64,000 nucleotides of DNA from Aquimarina pacifica (GTDB lineage: Bacteria > Bacteroidota > Bacteroidia > Flavobacteriales > Flavobacteriaceae), in the NCBI RefSeq assembly GCF_000520955.1, contig NZ_JACC01000020.1:79354-143353 (forward strand). Reading direction: 5' to 3'. The stretch's first letter is position 1. Each line of letters opens with the position of its first letter. Below are positions 17,858-26,985 of this stretch, piece by piece. Both the position numbers and the translations under genes were made by a program. Below the pieces are notes generated by a model, which worked only from the letters and a program-made list of their open reading frames with translations, ran no database searches and was not told the DNA's origin.

Positions 17858-19171
17858 CTACAAATCAAACCCGATATTCACCCCAAGTTTATTTGCGATC
17901 AGCTTATTTATTCTTGTCTTGAGTTGCGGTATTTTTACGCTTTCTAATACATTATTTGCAAAGGCATACATAAGTAATGCTCTCGCTTCTTTTTCACCAA
18001 TACCACGTGATTTCATATAAAACAACGCATTTTCATCTAATTGACCTATAGTACAGCCATGAGAACATTTTACATCATCGGCAAAAATCTCTAACTGTGG
18101 TTTAGAATTGATCGTTGCTTTATCGCTTAATAAAATATTGTTGTTAGATTGAAAAGCATTTGTTTTCTGTGCTTCTTTATTTACAATAATTTTACCGTTA
18201 AAAACTCCGGTAGCTTTTTCATCAAAAATACCTTTATAGTCTTGATGACTTTCACAATTTGGTTCTGTATGGTGTACTAATGTATTGTGATCCACATGTT
18301 GTTTTCCTTCGATAATAGTGACCCCATTAAGAATAGAATCTATTCCTTCTCCTTTTTGGTAAAAATTTAAGTTATTACGTGTGATATTACCACCAAATGC
18401 AAATGTATGCACAGATGCCACACTTTTTGCATGTTGCTCTATAAATGTATTATCTATCAAAGAGGCATTTTGGTTATCATTTTGGATCTTATAACAGTCA
18501 ACAAAAGCACTTTTGTCTGCATAAATCTCGGTTACCGAATTCGTAAGAACAGGATTATCAGTTAAACTCTGATGCCGCTCAATAATCTGAACATGAGAAT
18601 TCTCACCTACAACAATTAAGTTTCTTGGTTGTAGCATTTGTGCAGATTCTTTTCCGGTAGAAAAATGAATAATCTGTATAGGCTTATCAGCCTGAATATT
18701 TTTTGAGATATGTATGTAAGCTCCTTCTTTTGAAAAAGCAGTATTTAAAGATGTCAGACCGTCTTTTGGTGCTATTTTATTAAAATAGGCTTCAATAACA
18801 GGTTTGTACTTGACATGATCTAGTGCTGATGACATTAAACAAACATCGATCTTATCATGTGTCGTTTCTGATAAATGTGAGGAATACTTGCCATCAATAA
18901 ATACTATCTTGTACGTATCAAGATCATAGATAAAGTATTTTTTTACATCTTTAAACTCTAAAGCATTTTCCTCTTTAGGAAAAATACTATAATCATGTTT
19001 AAGAACACTGTTTAGAGAGGTATATTTCCATGCTTCCTCTTTTTTGCTAGGGAACCCTTTTTCTTCAAAAATCTTAATCGCGTTGCTTCTGATATCATGA
19101 ACAGGAGCATCTACATCTACTGTATTTTCGAAGGCCAAAAAAGAAGACACCAATTTATCTTTCAATTCCAT
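17858..19171 (-). CDS. sufD: Fe-S cluster scaffold component SufD
   Basis: SufD pairs with SufB and the ATPase SufC to form the cluster-building scaffold. The 437-residue protein has the long parallel beta-helix core typical of SufB/SufD and the conserved C-terminal part with VKCSHGCTIGQLDENALFYMKSRG, followed by ARALLMYAFANNVLE. It is 94 bases downstream of sufC on the same strand and is the last gene of the sufA-sufB-lipoprotein-sufC-sufD block; two hairpins lie after its stop. Confidence 0.95.
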   Translation of the reverse strand: MELKDKLVSSFLAFENTVDVDAPVHDIRSNAIKIFEEKGFPSKKEEAWKYTSLNSVLKHDYSIFPKEENALEFKDVKKYFIYDLDTYKIVFIDGKYSSHLSETTHDKIDVCLMSSALDHVKYKPVIEAYFNKIAPKDGLTSLNTAFSKEGAYIHISKNIQADKPIQIIHFSTGKESAQMLQPRNLIVVGENSHVQIIERHQSLTDNPVLTNSVTEIYADKSAFVDCYKIQNDNQNASLIDNTFIEQHAKSVASVHTFAFGGNITRNNLNFYQKGEGIDSILNGVTIIEGKQHVDHNTLVHHTEPNCESHQDYKGIFDEKATGVFNGKIIVNKEAQKTNAFQSNNNILLSDKATINSKPQLEIFADDVKCSHGCTIGQLDENALFYMKSRGIGEKEARALLMYAFANNVLESVKIPQLKTRINKLIANKLGVNIGFDL

Positions 19172-19265
19172 GTTTTTATTGATTGTTTCCTGTTGTTCAT
19201 TGATTGTTAAAAAGAAGAAGACTCAAAAGAGCTATCAACTAGTGTAACTATCAACGGTCAACTCA

Positions 19266-20018
19266 TTATGCATTTATTTCTTCCTTGATCCAGTCGTATC
19301 CTTTTTCTTCTAACTCTAGTGCTAATTCTTTGGTACCGGATTTTACGATCTTACCATCGTATAATACATGTACAAAATCAGGAACTATATAGTCTAATAA
19401 TCGTTGATAGTGCGTAATTACTACAATTGCATTATCATCATTTTTTAGTTTATTTACACCATTGGCAACAATTCGTAACGCGTCAATATCTAATCCAGAA
19501 TCGGTCTCATCGAGAATAGCCAGTTTTGGTTCCATCATTGCCATCTGAAAAATTTCATTACGTTTTTTCTCACCACCAGAAAACCCCTGATTAAGAGAAC
19601 GAGATAAGAATTTACGGTCGATCTCTAACAGTTCGGATTTTTCTCGAATCTTTTTCAACATGTCCTTAGCAGGCATCTCTTCGAGTCCTTTAGCTTTTCT
19701 GGTTTCATTAATGGCTGTTTTCATAAAATTAGTAACAGTTACCCCAGGAATTTCTACTGGATACTGAAAAGAAAGAAAAACACCTTTGTGTGCTCTTTCT
19801 TCTGTCGCTAATTCTTCTATATCTTCTCCCTCTAAAAGGATATTTCCATCTGTAACCTCGTACTCTTCTTTACCAGCAACTACGTTCGCAAGTGTACTTT
19901 TACCAGCACCATTAGGTCCCATAATTGCATGTACTTCTCCTGCTTTAACATTTAGGTTAAGACCTTTTAAAATTTCTTTCCCTTCGACACTTGCGTGTAA
20001 ATCCTTTATTTCTAACAT
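19266..20018 (-). CDS. sufC: Fe-S assembly ATPase SufC
   Basis: ABC-type ATPase of the SufBCD scaffold. Walker A is GPNGAGKST (34-42), the signature is FSGGEKKR (146-153) and the Walker B region is LAILDETDSGLD (167-178), all intact. The 250-residue length is normal and there is no membrane segment. It is preceded by the SUF lipoprotein gene with a gap of 30 bases and followed by sufD. Confidence 0.97.
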   Translation of the reverse strand: MLEIKDLHASVEGKEILKGLNLNVKAGEVHAIMGPNGAGKSTLANVVAGKEEYEVTDGNILLEGEDIEELATEERAHKGVFLSFQYPVEIPGVTVTNFMKTAINETRKAKGLEEMPAKDMLKKIREKSELLEIDRKFLSRSLNQGFSGGEKKRNEIFQMAMMEPKLAILDETDSGLDIDALRIVANGVNKLKNDDNAIVVITHYQRLLDYIVPDFVHVLYDGKIVKSGTKELALELEEKGYDWIKEEINA

Positions 20019-20048
20019 TTCTCGCTTTATCTATTCTTAAAAAACTGT

Positions 20049-20465
20049 TTAGTGATTATGTCCTTCGTGTCCTTCATCATCATGAGCATGATTATCTCCT
20101 GTAGTACTTTGGTCTGAGGATTTAATCTTGGTTGGTAACTCTGATGTTGGAGCACTTACTCCTATAATTTCTTTTATTTCTACAATTTCTTCCCACCCTT
20201 CTTCTGTATTAGGTGTTATAATACCGTTTACTACTACAGGAACCATATCGTATTTTTCTCTTTGTAAAGGGGCTACTTTTTTTGCCAATTCCTTAGTAAG
20301 ATCATTAATTACTACGCCATAAATAAAGTCAGTACCTTTTATAACTGCTGCTTCATCGGTAAGAATAAATTCTCCACGAATCAATTGAGCTTCTTCATTT
20401 TTGGTTTCTTTTTTGCAAGAAAAAAGTGTAAGAATTAATACAATTAAAATACTTGAATGTTTCAT
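20049..20465 (-). CDS. Unknown lipoprotein inside the SUF operon, His/Asp/Glu-rich tail
   Basis: A 138-residue predicted lipoprotein (LFSC lipobox at about residue 17) encoded between sufB and sufC with gaps of 27 and 30 bases, so it is surely co-transcribed. Residues about 30-100 form a compact region of alternating strands (RGEFILTDEAAVIKGTDF, then YDMVPVVVNGIITPN) that may be an OB-like barrel. The C-terminus is a disordered tail with repeated His next to acidic residues (DNHAHDDEGHEGHNH), which could bind iron, zinc or another metal. Cytoplasmic SUF partners would not meet a periplasm-facing lipoprotein directly, so a link such as envelope metal sensing or supply is inference. I believe related proteins occur in other flavobacteria but know of no function. 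Confidence 0.75.
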   Translation of the reverse strand: MKHSSILIVLILTLFSCKKETKNEEAQLIRGEFILTDEAAVIKGTDFIYGVVINDLTKELAKKVAPLQREKYDMVPVVVNGIITPNTEEGWEEIVEIKEIIGVSAPTSELPTKIKSSDQSTTGDNHAHDDEGHEGHNH

Positions 20466-20492
20466 TGATTTAGGTTTGTTAGGTTTTACGAA

Positions 20493-21938
20493 TTATCCCA
20501 CAGAACCTTCCAGAGAAATTTCTAAAAGTTTTTGGGCTTCTACAGCAAACTCCATTGGCAATTTATTAAGGACTTCTTTACTAAAACCATTAACGATCAA
20601 AGCAATTGCTTTTTCTGTATCGATACCTCTTTGGTTACAATAAAAAATCTGATCTTCACCAATTTTACTGGTAGTCGCCTCGTGTTCTATTTGGGCTGTT
20701 TTATTTTTTGCTTCTATATAAGGAAACGTATGTGCTCCGCATTCATTGCCCATTAATAGTGAATCACATTGTGAAAAGTTACGAGCATTTGTAGCACGGC
20801 TATTTATTTGAACCAAACCGCGATAACTGTTTTGAGATTTTCCTGCAGAAATACCTTTAGAAATGATAGTGCTTTTAGTATTTTTTCCTAAATGAATCAT
20901 TTTTGTACCTGTATCAGCTTGCTGATAGTTATTAGTTACCGCAATAGAGTAAAATTCTCCCACCGAATTATCTCCCTTTAATATACATGAAGGATATTTC
21001 CAGGTTACTGCTGATCCTGTTTCTACTTGTGTCCAAGAAATCTTTGCATTCTTCTCGCAAATTCCTCTTTTGGTAACAAAGTTAAATACTCCTCCTTTTC
21101 CTTCTGCATTACCAGGAAACCAGTTTTGAACTGTAGAATATTTTATTTCTGCATCATCTAATGCTATGAGTTCTACAACAGCAGCATGTAGTTGATTTTC
21201 ATCTCTTGATGGTGCTGTACATCCTTCTAGATAACTCACATAACTTTCTTGATCTGCGATTACTAATGTACGTTCGAACTGACCTGTACCTGCCTGATTA
21301 ATCCTGAAATAGGTAGACAATTCCATTGGGCAACGAACTCCCTTAGGTATATAACAAAAAGAACCGTCACTAAAAACTGCAGAATTAAGAGCTGCATAAA
21401 AGTTGTCTTTCTGTGGTACCACAGATCCTAAATATTTTTTAACTAATTCGGGATGTTCCTGAATTGCTTCTGAGATAGAACAAAAAATAATTCCCTTTTC
21501 TGCCAATGTTTCCTTAAAGGTGGTAGCCACCGATACAGAATCCATCACTATATCAACTGCAACACCGGCTAATTTTTTCTGCTCATCTAATGAGATTCCC
21601 AGTTTTTTAAACGTATCTAATAACTCAGGATCTACCTCATCTATACTATTATATTTTGGCTTTTTATTGGGTGCAGAATAATAAGAAATACTCTGAAAAT
21701 CTGGCTTCTGATACTGTACATTTGCCCACTCAGGCTCTTCCATTTTTTGCCAAACCCTAAAAGCCTCTAATCTCCATTCTGTCATCCATTCTGGCTCCTC
21801 TTTTTTCTTAGAAATTGCACGAACAATATCTTCATTAAGTCCTACGGGAAAAGTATCTGATTCTATATCTGTATAAAACCCATACTCATATTCCTTAGTT
21901 TCTAATTCTTTCTTTAAGTCGTCTTCAGTATATGCCAT
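20493..21938 (-). CDS. sufB: Fe-S cluster scaffold component SufB
   Basis: SufB is the main scaffold on which the cluster forms, using sulfur delivered by SufE. The protein has 481 residues, the normal length. Family landmarks include the N-terminal [15 protein letters not shown], the central [21 protein letters not shown] and [19 protein letters not shown], and the C-terminal [20 protein letters not shown] followed by [18 protein letters not shown]. It is 40 bases downstream of sufA and directly ahead of the SUF lipoprotein gene. Confidence 0.97.
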   Translation of the reverse strand: MAYTEDDLKKELETKEYEYGFYTDIESDTFPVGLNEDIVRAISKKKEEPEWMTEWRLEAFRVWQKMEEPEWANVQYQKPDFQSISYYSAPNKKPKYNSIDEVDPELLDTFKKLGISLDEQKKLAGVAVDIVMDSVSVATTFKETLAEKGIIFCSISEAIQEHPELVKKYLGSVVPQKDNFYAALNSAVFSDGSFCYIPKGVRCPMELSTYFRINQAGTGQFERTLVIADQESYVSYLEGCTAPSRDENQLHAAVVELIALDDAEIKYSTVQNWFPGNAEGKGGVFNFVTKRGICEKNAKISWTQVETGSAVTWKYPSCILKGDNSVGEFYSIAVTNNYQQADTGTKMIHLGKNTKSTIISKGISAGKSQNSYRGLVQINSRATNARNFSQCDSLLMGNECGAHTFPYIEAKNKTAQIEHEATTSKIGEDQIFYCNQRGIDTEKAIALIVNGFSKEVLNKLPMEFAVEAQKLLEISLEGSVG

Positions 21939-21978
21939 CTTCTTTATCCTAAAAGGTAATTCAGGAATTTTTTATAAA

Positions 21979-22308
21979 TTAAAGTGAAAAACTTTCTCCG
22001 CAACCACAAGTTCTGCTAGCATTGGGATTATTGAATACAAAACCAGTACCGTTTAAACCTCCAGAATATTCTAAAGTTGTACCTATTAAATACAAGAAAC
22101 TTTTTTTGTCTACAATAATTTTTATGTTATTATCCTCAAACACCTTATCTCCTTCTGTTTGTTCTTTATCGAACTTTAAGTCATAAGATAAACCTGAGCA
22201 CCCTCCACTTTTTACTCCAACGCGCACATAGTCTGTAGTCGCGTCATATCCATCATCGCTCATGAGCTCGATCACCTTGTTTTTTGCTATGTCTGATACC
22301 TTAATCAT
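21979..22308 (-). CDS. sufA: A-type Fe-S carrier protein (SufA/HesB-IscA family)
   Basis: A 109-residue A-type carrier that moves Fe-S clusters from the scaffold to target proteins. The three conserved Cys are present: Cys37 in SGGCSGLSY, and Cys101 and Cys103 in TCGCGESF near the C-terminus. As first gene of the SUF block it takes the position of sufA; the symbol is by context, since A-type proteins are hard to tell apart by sequence. A Bacteroidota -7 element lies about 34 bases upstream of its ATG. Confidence 0.9.
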   Translation of the reverse strand: MIKVSDIAKNKVIELMSDDGYDATTDYVRVGVKSGGCSGLSYDLKFDKEQTEGDKVFEDNNIKIIVDKKSFLYLIGTTLEYSGGLNGTGFVFNNPNASRTCGCGESFSL

Positions 22309-22341
22309 CTTTTATAAAATAGATTAATTCTAAATGAAATG

Positions 22342-22376
22342 CAAATATACTACATAAGTACATTTTATACACCAAA
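22342..22376 (-). promoter_or_regulatory. Putative promoter of the sufA-sufB-lipoprotein-sufC-sufD operon
   Basis: On the minus strand TATATTTG (22342-22349) matches TAnnTTTG exactly, and a TTTG (22373-22376) lies 23 bases upstream, slightly longer than the usual spacing. Predicted leader about 28 bases. I see no obvious palindrome for an iron or cluster-sensing regulator around it. Confidence 0.45.
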
Positions 22377-22605
22377 CCTAACATATATATAACAAATGTC
22401 AAAATAGAGCCTATCAATAGTAAAAAAATGACATCATAGGTCTTGGCCAAAGCCCTACTCTTTGTCAAATTCATAAAAATAAAGACCTGAACACCCCTTC
22501 TTTTTACTCATTTTAGGACGGTTGGAGAGATAAGCCAACTCAAGTTCGTCGAATTTATTTTATGTTTCTACTAATTAAAAATACTTTGTTGCCTAAATTT
22601 GCAAA

Positions 22606-23652
22606 ATGATTGAAGATAAAAACACACCCAAAACACCTCTTTCAGAATTAGGAGAGTTTGGCCTGATTAATCACCTGACCAAAAATTTTGAAATCAAACA
22701 AAAATCAACTCTTTTTGGTATTGGAGATGATGCTGCGGTATTAGATTTTGATTCCAAAAAATGTATTTTGACTACTGACTTATTAATTGAGGGGGTTCAT
22801 TTTGATTTATCCTATGTCCCATTAAAACATTTAGGGTATAAGGCAGTAATTGTGAATCTATCTGATGTATACGCAATGAATGCGACAGCTACCCAAATAA
22901 CTGTTTCTATAGCTGTATCAAATAGATTTCCTTTAGAAGCTCTTGAAGCTTTATATGCAGGAATAAAGACAGCAGCAAAAACATATAATATTGATGTAGT
23001 AGGAGGAGACACAACATCTTCGACTACTGGTTTACTTATTAGTATTACTGCAGTGGGGCATGCTAATAAAGAAGATGTGGTCTATCGTAATGGGGCTAAA
23101 GAAAATGATCTTCTTGTCGTATCCGGAGACTTGGGTGCTGCCTATTTGGGTTTACAAGTTCTTGAAAGAGAAAAAAAGGTTTTTGAAGTCAACCCGAATC
23201 TACAGCCAGATCTTGATCAATACACCTACCTGATAGAACGACAATTAAAGCCAGAAGCAAGAAAAGATATTCCTGAACTACTTCGTGCCTTAGATGTAAA
23301 ACCTACAAGTATGATAGATATCAGTGATGGCCTATCATCAGAAGTTATTCATTTGTGTACACAGTCTCAGGTCGGAGTGAATTTATACGAAGATAAAATT
23401 CCGCTAGATCCAACAGTAATTGCTACGTGTGAAGAATTTAAGCTAAATAGTACAACTGTAGCCCTAAATGGAGGTGAAGATTACGAATTATTGTTTACTA
23501 TCAAACAGGAAGATTTTCCAAAAATCAAGGCGAATCCTAGTCTAACCGTTATCGGACACATAACGGATAAAAAAAGTGGCATTGGATTAGTAACCAGAGC
23601 AAATGAAAAAATTGAAATAACAGCTCAAGGATGGAATCCTATAAAGGAATAG
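22606..23652 (+). CDS. thiL: Thiamine-phosphate kinase ThiL
   Basis: Phosphorylates thiamine monophosphate to the cofactor thiamine diphosphate. The 348-residue protein has the ThiL/PurM-type start (ELGEFGLINHL), the metal/ATP loop GIGDDAAVLDF at about 43-53, TTDLLIEGVHFD, GGDTTSS, ISGDLGAAYLG-like VVSGDLGAAYLG, DISDGLSSEV and the closing NGGEDYELLFT. All match the family. It is monocistronic, divergent from sufA. A TAAATTTG lies at 22594-22601, too close to the ATG to be judged as its promoter. No TPP riboswitch was found upstream. Confidence 0.93.
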   Translation: MIEDKNTPKTPLSELGEFGLINHLTKNFEIKQKSTLFGIGDDAAVLDFDSKKCILTTDLLIEGVHFDLSYVPLKHLGYKAVIVNLSDVYAMNATATQITVSIAVSNRFPLEALEALYAGIKTAAKTYNIDVVGGDTTSSTTGLLISITAVGHANKEDVVYRNGAKENDLLVVSGDLGAAYLGLQVLEREKKVFEVNPNLQPDLDQYTYLIERQLKPEARKDIPELLRALDVKPTSMIDISDGLSSEVIHLCTQSQVGVNLYEDKIPLDPTVIATCEEFKLNSTTVALNGGEDYELLFTIKQEDFPKIKANPSLTVIGHITDKKSGIGLVTRANEKIEITAQGWNPIKE

Positions 23653-23662
23653 TTAAGAAATA

Positions 23663-23935
23663 TTAAGATGCTGCCTGAAAAGGAGTGTCTGAATTTGTTC
23701 TTGCTAATTTCTTGGCATGAACAGATGCCAAAAGATTATTAATTTCTTTTAATTTAGGCGTCATTGCTTCTAATTGACCTTTGCTATTTATTGTTGCTTG
23801 TTCTCCACAATGAGAACAGCAATATTCTTTGATATGGTTAGTTACTTTTTTAGAGACAACATAATCATGACCAAAGAACGAACAGTATATTCTGGATAGA
23901 GAAAATACAGAACCGGGGTAGTGTTTCTTTGCCAT
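23663..23935 (-). CDS. Small zinc-ribbon-like protein of unknown function
   Basis: A 90-residue soluble protein. The pattern Cys18-x4-His23 (CSFFGHD) and Cys39-Cys40-x2-Cys43 (CCSHCG) suggests one bound zinc, similar to the short Cys/His proteins grouped as DUF1660, although I cannot confirm membership. The second half is a predicted amphipathic helix with Lys and Leu followed by a polar tail. The stop lies 10 bases from the convergent thiL stop. A nucleic-acid or protein-binding role would be usual for such a ribbon; nothing more can be said. Confidence 0.65.
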   Translation of the reverse strand: MAKKHYPGSVFSLSRIYCSFFGHDYVVSKKVTNHIKEYCCSHCGEQATINSKGQLEAMTPKLKEINNLLASVHAKKLARTNSDTPFQAAS

Positions 23936-24148
23936 TTTTCAGGGGTTAAAATTTACAAATGAACAGTTATATGTTCATTATCAATACAATAATAGCAAAA
24001 AAAAAGTTATTAACAATATTTTGTAAGAAAAATTTTCAGTTTAACCGTATTTTTTATTGAAAAAATAGCTATTTAGGGTTTTTAAGCCTTTAAAATTGCA
24101 TTTTATCTGTAGTCTAAGTATCTTTTTTAAGTATTTCAAAATGCATTG

Positions 24149-24946
24149 CTACATATATGACTTTGTTAAAAAAACACTTAAAAAGTTGCTTAATTCTAAA
24201 AGATATTGTCCCTTATTTTCTAGATAGGTCATATGACCCCCATCAAATGAAACTAAATCTGTATTACATTCTTTAGATTCTCTTTGGCTATTAGCATGAG
24301 AAAGTACTGGATCTTGTTTTCCCGAAAAAATGATTTTAGCCCCTTCGAAGTTTGATAAAACGGCCGCATTGTCTTTTCTTATCTTCATTCCTTCTAATGC
24401 AGCAATAATACCCTGAAGTGGTGTTAATGAGGCTATTTTCTTAATTACTTGAATTTGATCCAAATGTTGATCCCTATGTTCCTGAGCAAAAAGATTGGCA
24501 ATAGCCATACTCGTAAATGCCTGAGGATTTTTTTTTACAACACCAATAGCTCTTTCTCTATTAATCTTGCGCTCTTCACTATCTGCATAGGATGTAGAAT
24601 TAAGTAATACCAGTCCCGAAACTAAATCAGGAAAAAAATCTATCAAAGCCAAAGCAACATATCCCCCCATAGAATGCCCAACAAGTACCACCTTTGAAAC
24701 CTTTATATGATCTAAAACCGCTTTAACAGCTTTTGCCATTTCCTCAATAGTATGTATGTAACCAATACATTCTGTTTCTCCATGCCCCAATAGGTCTATG
24801 GTAATACATTGATAGGTATTCGGTAAATACGTTACCGTTTCTTTCCACATACTAGAATTTTCTAAAAACCCATGTAGAAAAACTATCGGAATTCCGTTTC
24901 CCTCACTGCTATATTTTATTTTAATCCCTTTATAGGTTAATATCAT
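24149..24946 (-). CDS. Alpha/beta hydrolase
   Basis: A 265-residue alpha/beta-hydrolase-fold enzyme with the complete triad: nucleophile Ser92 in GHSMGG, acid Asp212 in GKQDPVLS and His238 in GGHMTYLE. The oxyanion loop is FLHGFLE near residue 25. No signal peptide is visible, so it is cytoplasmic. The overall pattern resembles small esterases or the MenH/BioH-like group, but the substrate cannot be read from sequence and no biosynthetic partner lies nearby. It is divergent from brnQ with only 46 bases between the starts. Confidence 0.88.
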   Translation of the reverse strand: MILTYKGIKIKYSSEGNGIPIVFLHGFLENSSMWKETVTYLPNTYQCITIDLLGHGETECIGYIHTIEEMAKAVKAVLDHIKVSKVVLVGHSMGGYVALALIDFFPDLVSGLVLLNSTSYADSEERKINRERAIGVVKKNPQAFTSMAIANLFAQEHRDQHLDQIQVIKKIASLTPLQGIIAALEGMKIRKDNAAVLSNFEGAKIIFSGKQDPVLSHANSQRESKECNTDLVSFDGGHMTYLENKGQYLLELSNFLSVFLTKSYM

Positions 24947-24992
24947 TTCGAAAGTTTATTTTTAGACTCAAAACTTGGATAAACCTAATTAA

Positions 24993-26279
24993 ATGAGATT
25001 TAATAAAGAAACTTTCATCACAGGATTTGCATTATTTTCTATGTTTTTTGGTGCCGGTAACCTAATGCTTCCTCCTCTTCTTGGTTTTAAAGCTGGAGAT
25101 TCTTGGTGGTTAGTCCTTGTCGGGTTTCTTATCTCTGCCGTATTTATTCCTTTACTTGGGATTTTCGCTCATGCAAAATTGCAAGGGACTATGTTGGATT
25201 TTGCCAAAAAAGTATCTCCTACATTCAGTCTTATTTATGGCATACTCATATATATTATATCAATTACATTACCATCTCCCAGAACTGCTTCTGTAACTCA
25301 TGAAATGGCTATTCAGCCTTTTTTAGAAATAAACTCCTTAACTACGAGCTTTTTCTATTTTGTTTTGGTATTGATGTTTGTTCTTAATAGATCCAGAATA
25401 CTAAGTATTTTAGGCAAATTTCTCTCACCTATTTTATTCATTGTTATTGTAGGTATTATTTGCATTGGTATTTTTTCGGTAGGAGATCCCGTTATAAATT
25501 CTTCAGAATTCACAACACCTTTTATAAGTGGATTATTAGAAGGATATCAGACATTTGATGCTATTGGTGCCGTCGTAGTTGGTGGTGTAATTATAATTTC
25601 ATTAAAAATAAAAGAAGATAGTAGCTACGATCATCTGCATAGGTTACTAATAAGGTCGGGAATTATTGCGGGTATTGGGCTATTTATTATTTATGCCGGT
25701 ATGATTTATAACGGAGCATTGTTTAAAAGTGATTTTGATACTACCATCACTCGCACCGAACTATTGTCTGGACTTAGCTTAAAAACCTTAGGTAGTATAG
25801 GAAAAACTTTTCTCAGTATTCTGGTAGGATTGGCATGTTTTACAACCGCCGTGGGAATCGTAACAGGAACCTCAGACTTTGTAAAAGGTCTTTGTAATAA
25901 TTCACAACTTGCCTATAAAATTACAGCTATTGTAGGATGTATTTTGGGAGTTCTAATGGGGCAATTTGATGTACATTATATAATAGATATTGCAGTGCCT
26001 GTTCTTATGCTTATTTATCCTGTTACAGTTATATTAATTATGCTCAATGTAATATCCGATACATTTACTTCGGTATTTGTTTTTAGAACTGTTGTTATTA
26101 CTACTATTATATTTAGCATTCCTGATTGTCTCAAGTCTTTAGGGGTTCAAGGATATAACAATCAAGTTTTAGAGGTTCTCCCTTTAGGAGATTATACTTT
26201 AGCCTGGCTACTGCCTTCTTTTTTTTCCTTTATCTTTGGAAATGTACTAGTACGAACAAAATTTGTAAGAACACCTTAG
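24993..26279 (+). CDS. brnQ: Branched-chain amino acid transport protein BrnQ
   Basis: A cation-coupled branched-chain amino acid carrier (LIVCS family) of 428 residues with about twelve hydrophobic segments. Family landmarks are the start ALFSMFFGAGNLMLPPLLG, the conserved SITLPSPRTASVTHEM and the later FTTAVGIVTGTSDF. It would take up Leu, Ile and Val with Na+ or H+ at the inner membrane. The gene is monocistronic and divergent from the alpha/beta hydrolase. Confidence 0.93.
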   Translation: MRFNKETFITGFALFSMFFGAGNLMLPPLLGFKAGDSWWLVLVGFLISAVFIPLLGIFAHAKLQGTMLDFAKKVSPTFSLIYGILIYIISITLPSPRTASVTHEMAIQPFLEINSLTTSFFYFVLVLMFVLNRSRILSILGKFLSPILFIVIVGIICIGIFSVGDPVINSSEFTTPFISGLLEGYQTFDAIGAVVVGGVIIISLKIKEDSSYDHLHRLLIRSGIIAGIGLFIIYAGMIYNGALFKSDFDTTITRTELLSGLSLKTLGSIGKTFLSILVGLACFTTAVGIVTGTSDFVKGLCNNSQLAYKITAIVGCILGVLMGQFDVHYIIDIAVPVLMLIYPVTVILIMLNVISDTFTSVFVFRTVVITTIIFSIPDCLKSLGVQGYNNQVLEVLPLGDYTLAWLLPSFFSFIFGNVLVRTKFVRTP

Positions 26280-26483
26280 AAATTTACAATCAATCTTTGG
26301 TATTACCTGCATATTACATTAAAAGTTAATCTCAGTACTTTTAAGTATAATAAACATGAATATTTTCTTAGTTATAGTACAATGATACATAATCATTACT
26401 TATGCATTATATAAAATATATAAATAAAAATATATAATTAATATATCACATCTTTGTGCCATAAATCATAAAAAAATAGCATT

Positions 26484-26795
26484 ATGGAAACAATTGAAGC
26501 AACCCTTACCTCTCTAAAAGATGAACAAAAAGTTAATCTTATCAATGGATGCTTTAGTCCTTCAGAGGCTGCTACAATTATTAATTCCCTGTTACAAGAG
26601 AAAATCAATTTTCATAAACTACAACGTTTATCTCTCACCGAGGGAAATAATCAAAACACCTGTGAATTTGATAATAAAAGAATTGACGAATTGATATACG
26701 AGCAGGCATTAGCAAAAGAATTCTTTTCACAGGCGAGACTCGACGGAAAGAAACTAGTGGTTAAGAGCACCATATCTATTGAAATAGAACAATAA
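26484..26795 (+). CDS. Small conserved-looking protein of unknown function
   Basis: A 103-residue soluble protein that I cannot place. It has a helical N-terminus (NGCFSPSEAATIINSLLQEK), a middle part HKLQRLSLTEG and a C-terminal helix-strand (ELIYEQALAKEFFSQARL, then GKKLVVKSTISIEIEQ). The spacing suggests a real gene: ATG with an AT-rich leader containing TCTTTG near 26451, an approximate -7 element. It ends 190 bases before the TetR gene and is probably transcribed apart from the exporter operon. Its small size and helical start resemble cytoplasmic regulatory or adaptor proteins, but that is only an impression. Confidence 0.65.
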   Translation: METIEATLTSLKDEQKVNLINGCFSPSEAATIINSLLQEKINFHKLQRLSLTEGNNQNTCEFDNKRIDELIYEQALAKEFFSQARLDGKKLVVKSTISIEIEQ

Positions 26796-26909
26796 AGTCC
26801 CGAAGCTAACTATCTTATAATAGGACTTCCGAATAAAATAAAGCGTACAACTTGCTTCTTTTTACGGTTTCAAATTGTTTAAACAGTATTAGCGGGTTTC
26901 ACTTTCATA

Positions 26910-26947
26910 AAAAATAGTTAAACTATTTTTATTAATAGTATTACTAT
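26910..26947 (+). promoter_or_regulatory. Twin palindromes, probable TetR operators of the exporter operon
   Basis: First site 26910-26930: arms AAAAATAGTT and AACTATTTTT around a central A, a perfect 21-base palindrome centred on 26920. Second site 26935-26947: ATAGTA, T, TACTAT, centred on 26941. Both share the 13-base core ATAGTnnnACTAT, and their centres are 21 bases apart, two helical turns. The second lies against the -7 element just upstream of the TetR gene. This is the arrangement expected for an autoregulated TetR-type operator bound by two dimers; binding itself is inference. Confidence 0.65.
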
Positions 26948-26949
26948 CA

Positions 26950-26957
26950 TATATTTG
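26950..26957 (+). promoter_or_regulatory. -7 element of the TetR-exporter operon
   Basis: TATATTTG matches TAnnTTTG exactly and lies 29 bases before the TTG start of the TetR gene. The expected upstream TTTG is absent; the position is instead filled by the two palindromes, which suggests a promoter whose access is controlled by the repressor. Confidence 0.5.
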
Positions 26958-26985
26958 TTTTCGGAAAATTTCATAGACTAAAAAA

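Noticed and set aside
22309..22605. Possible TPP riboswitch before thiL
   Set aside because: None of the conserved TPP motifs is present; only a small hairpin is seen.
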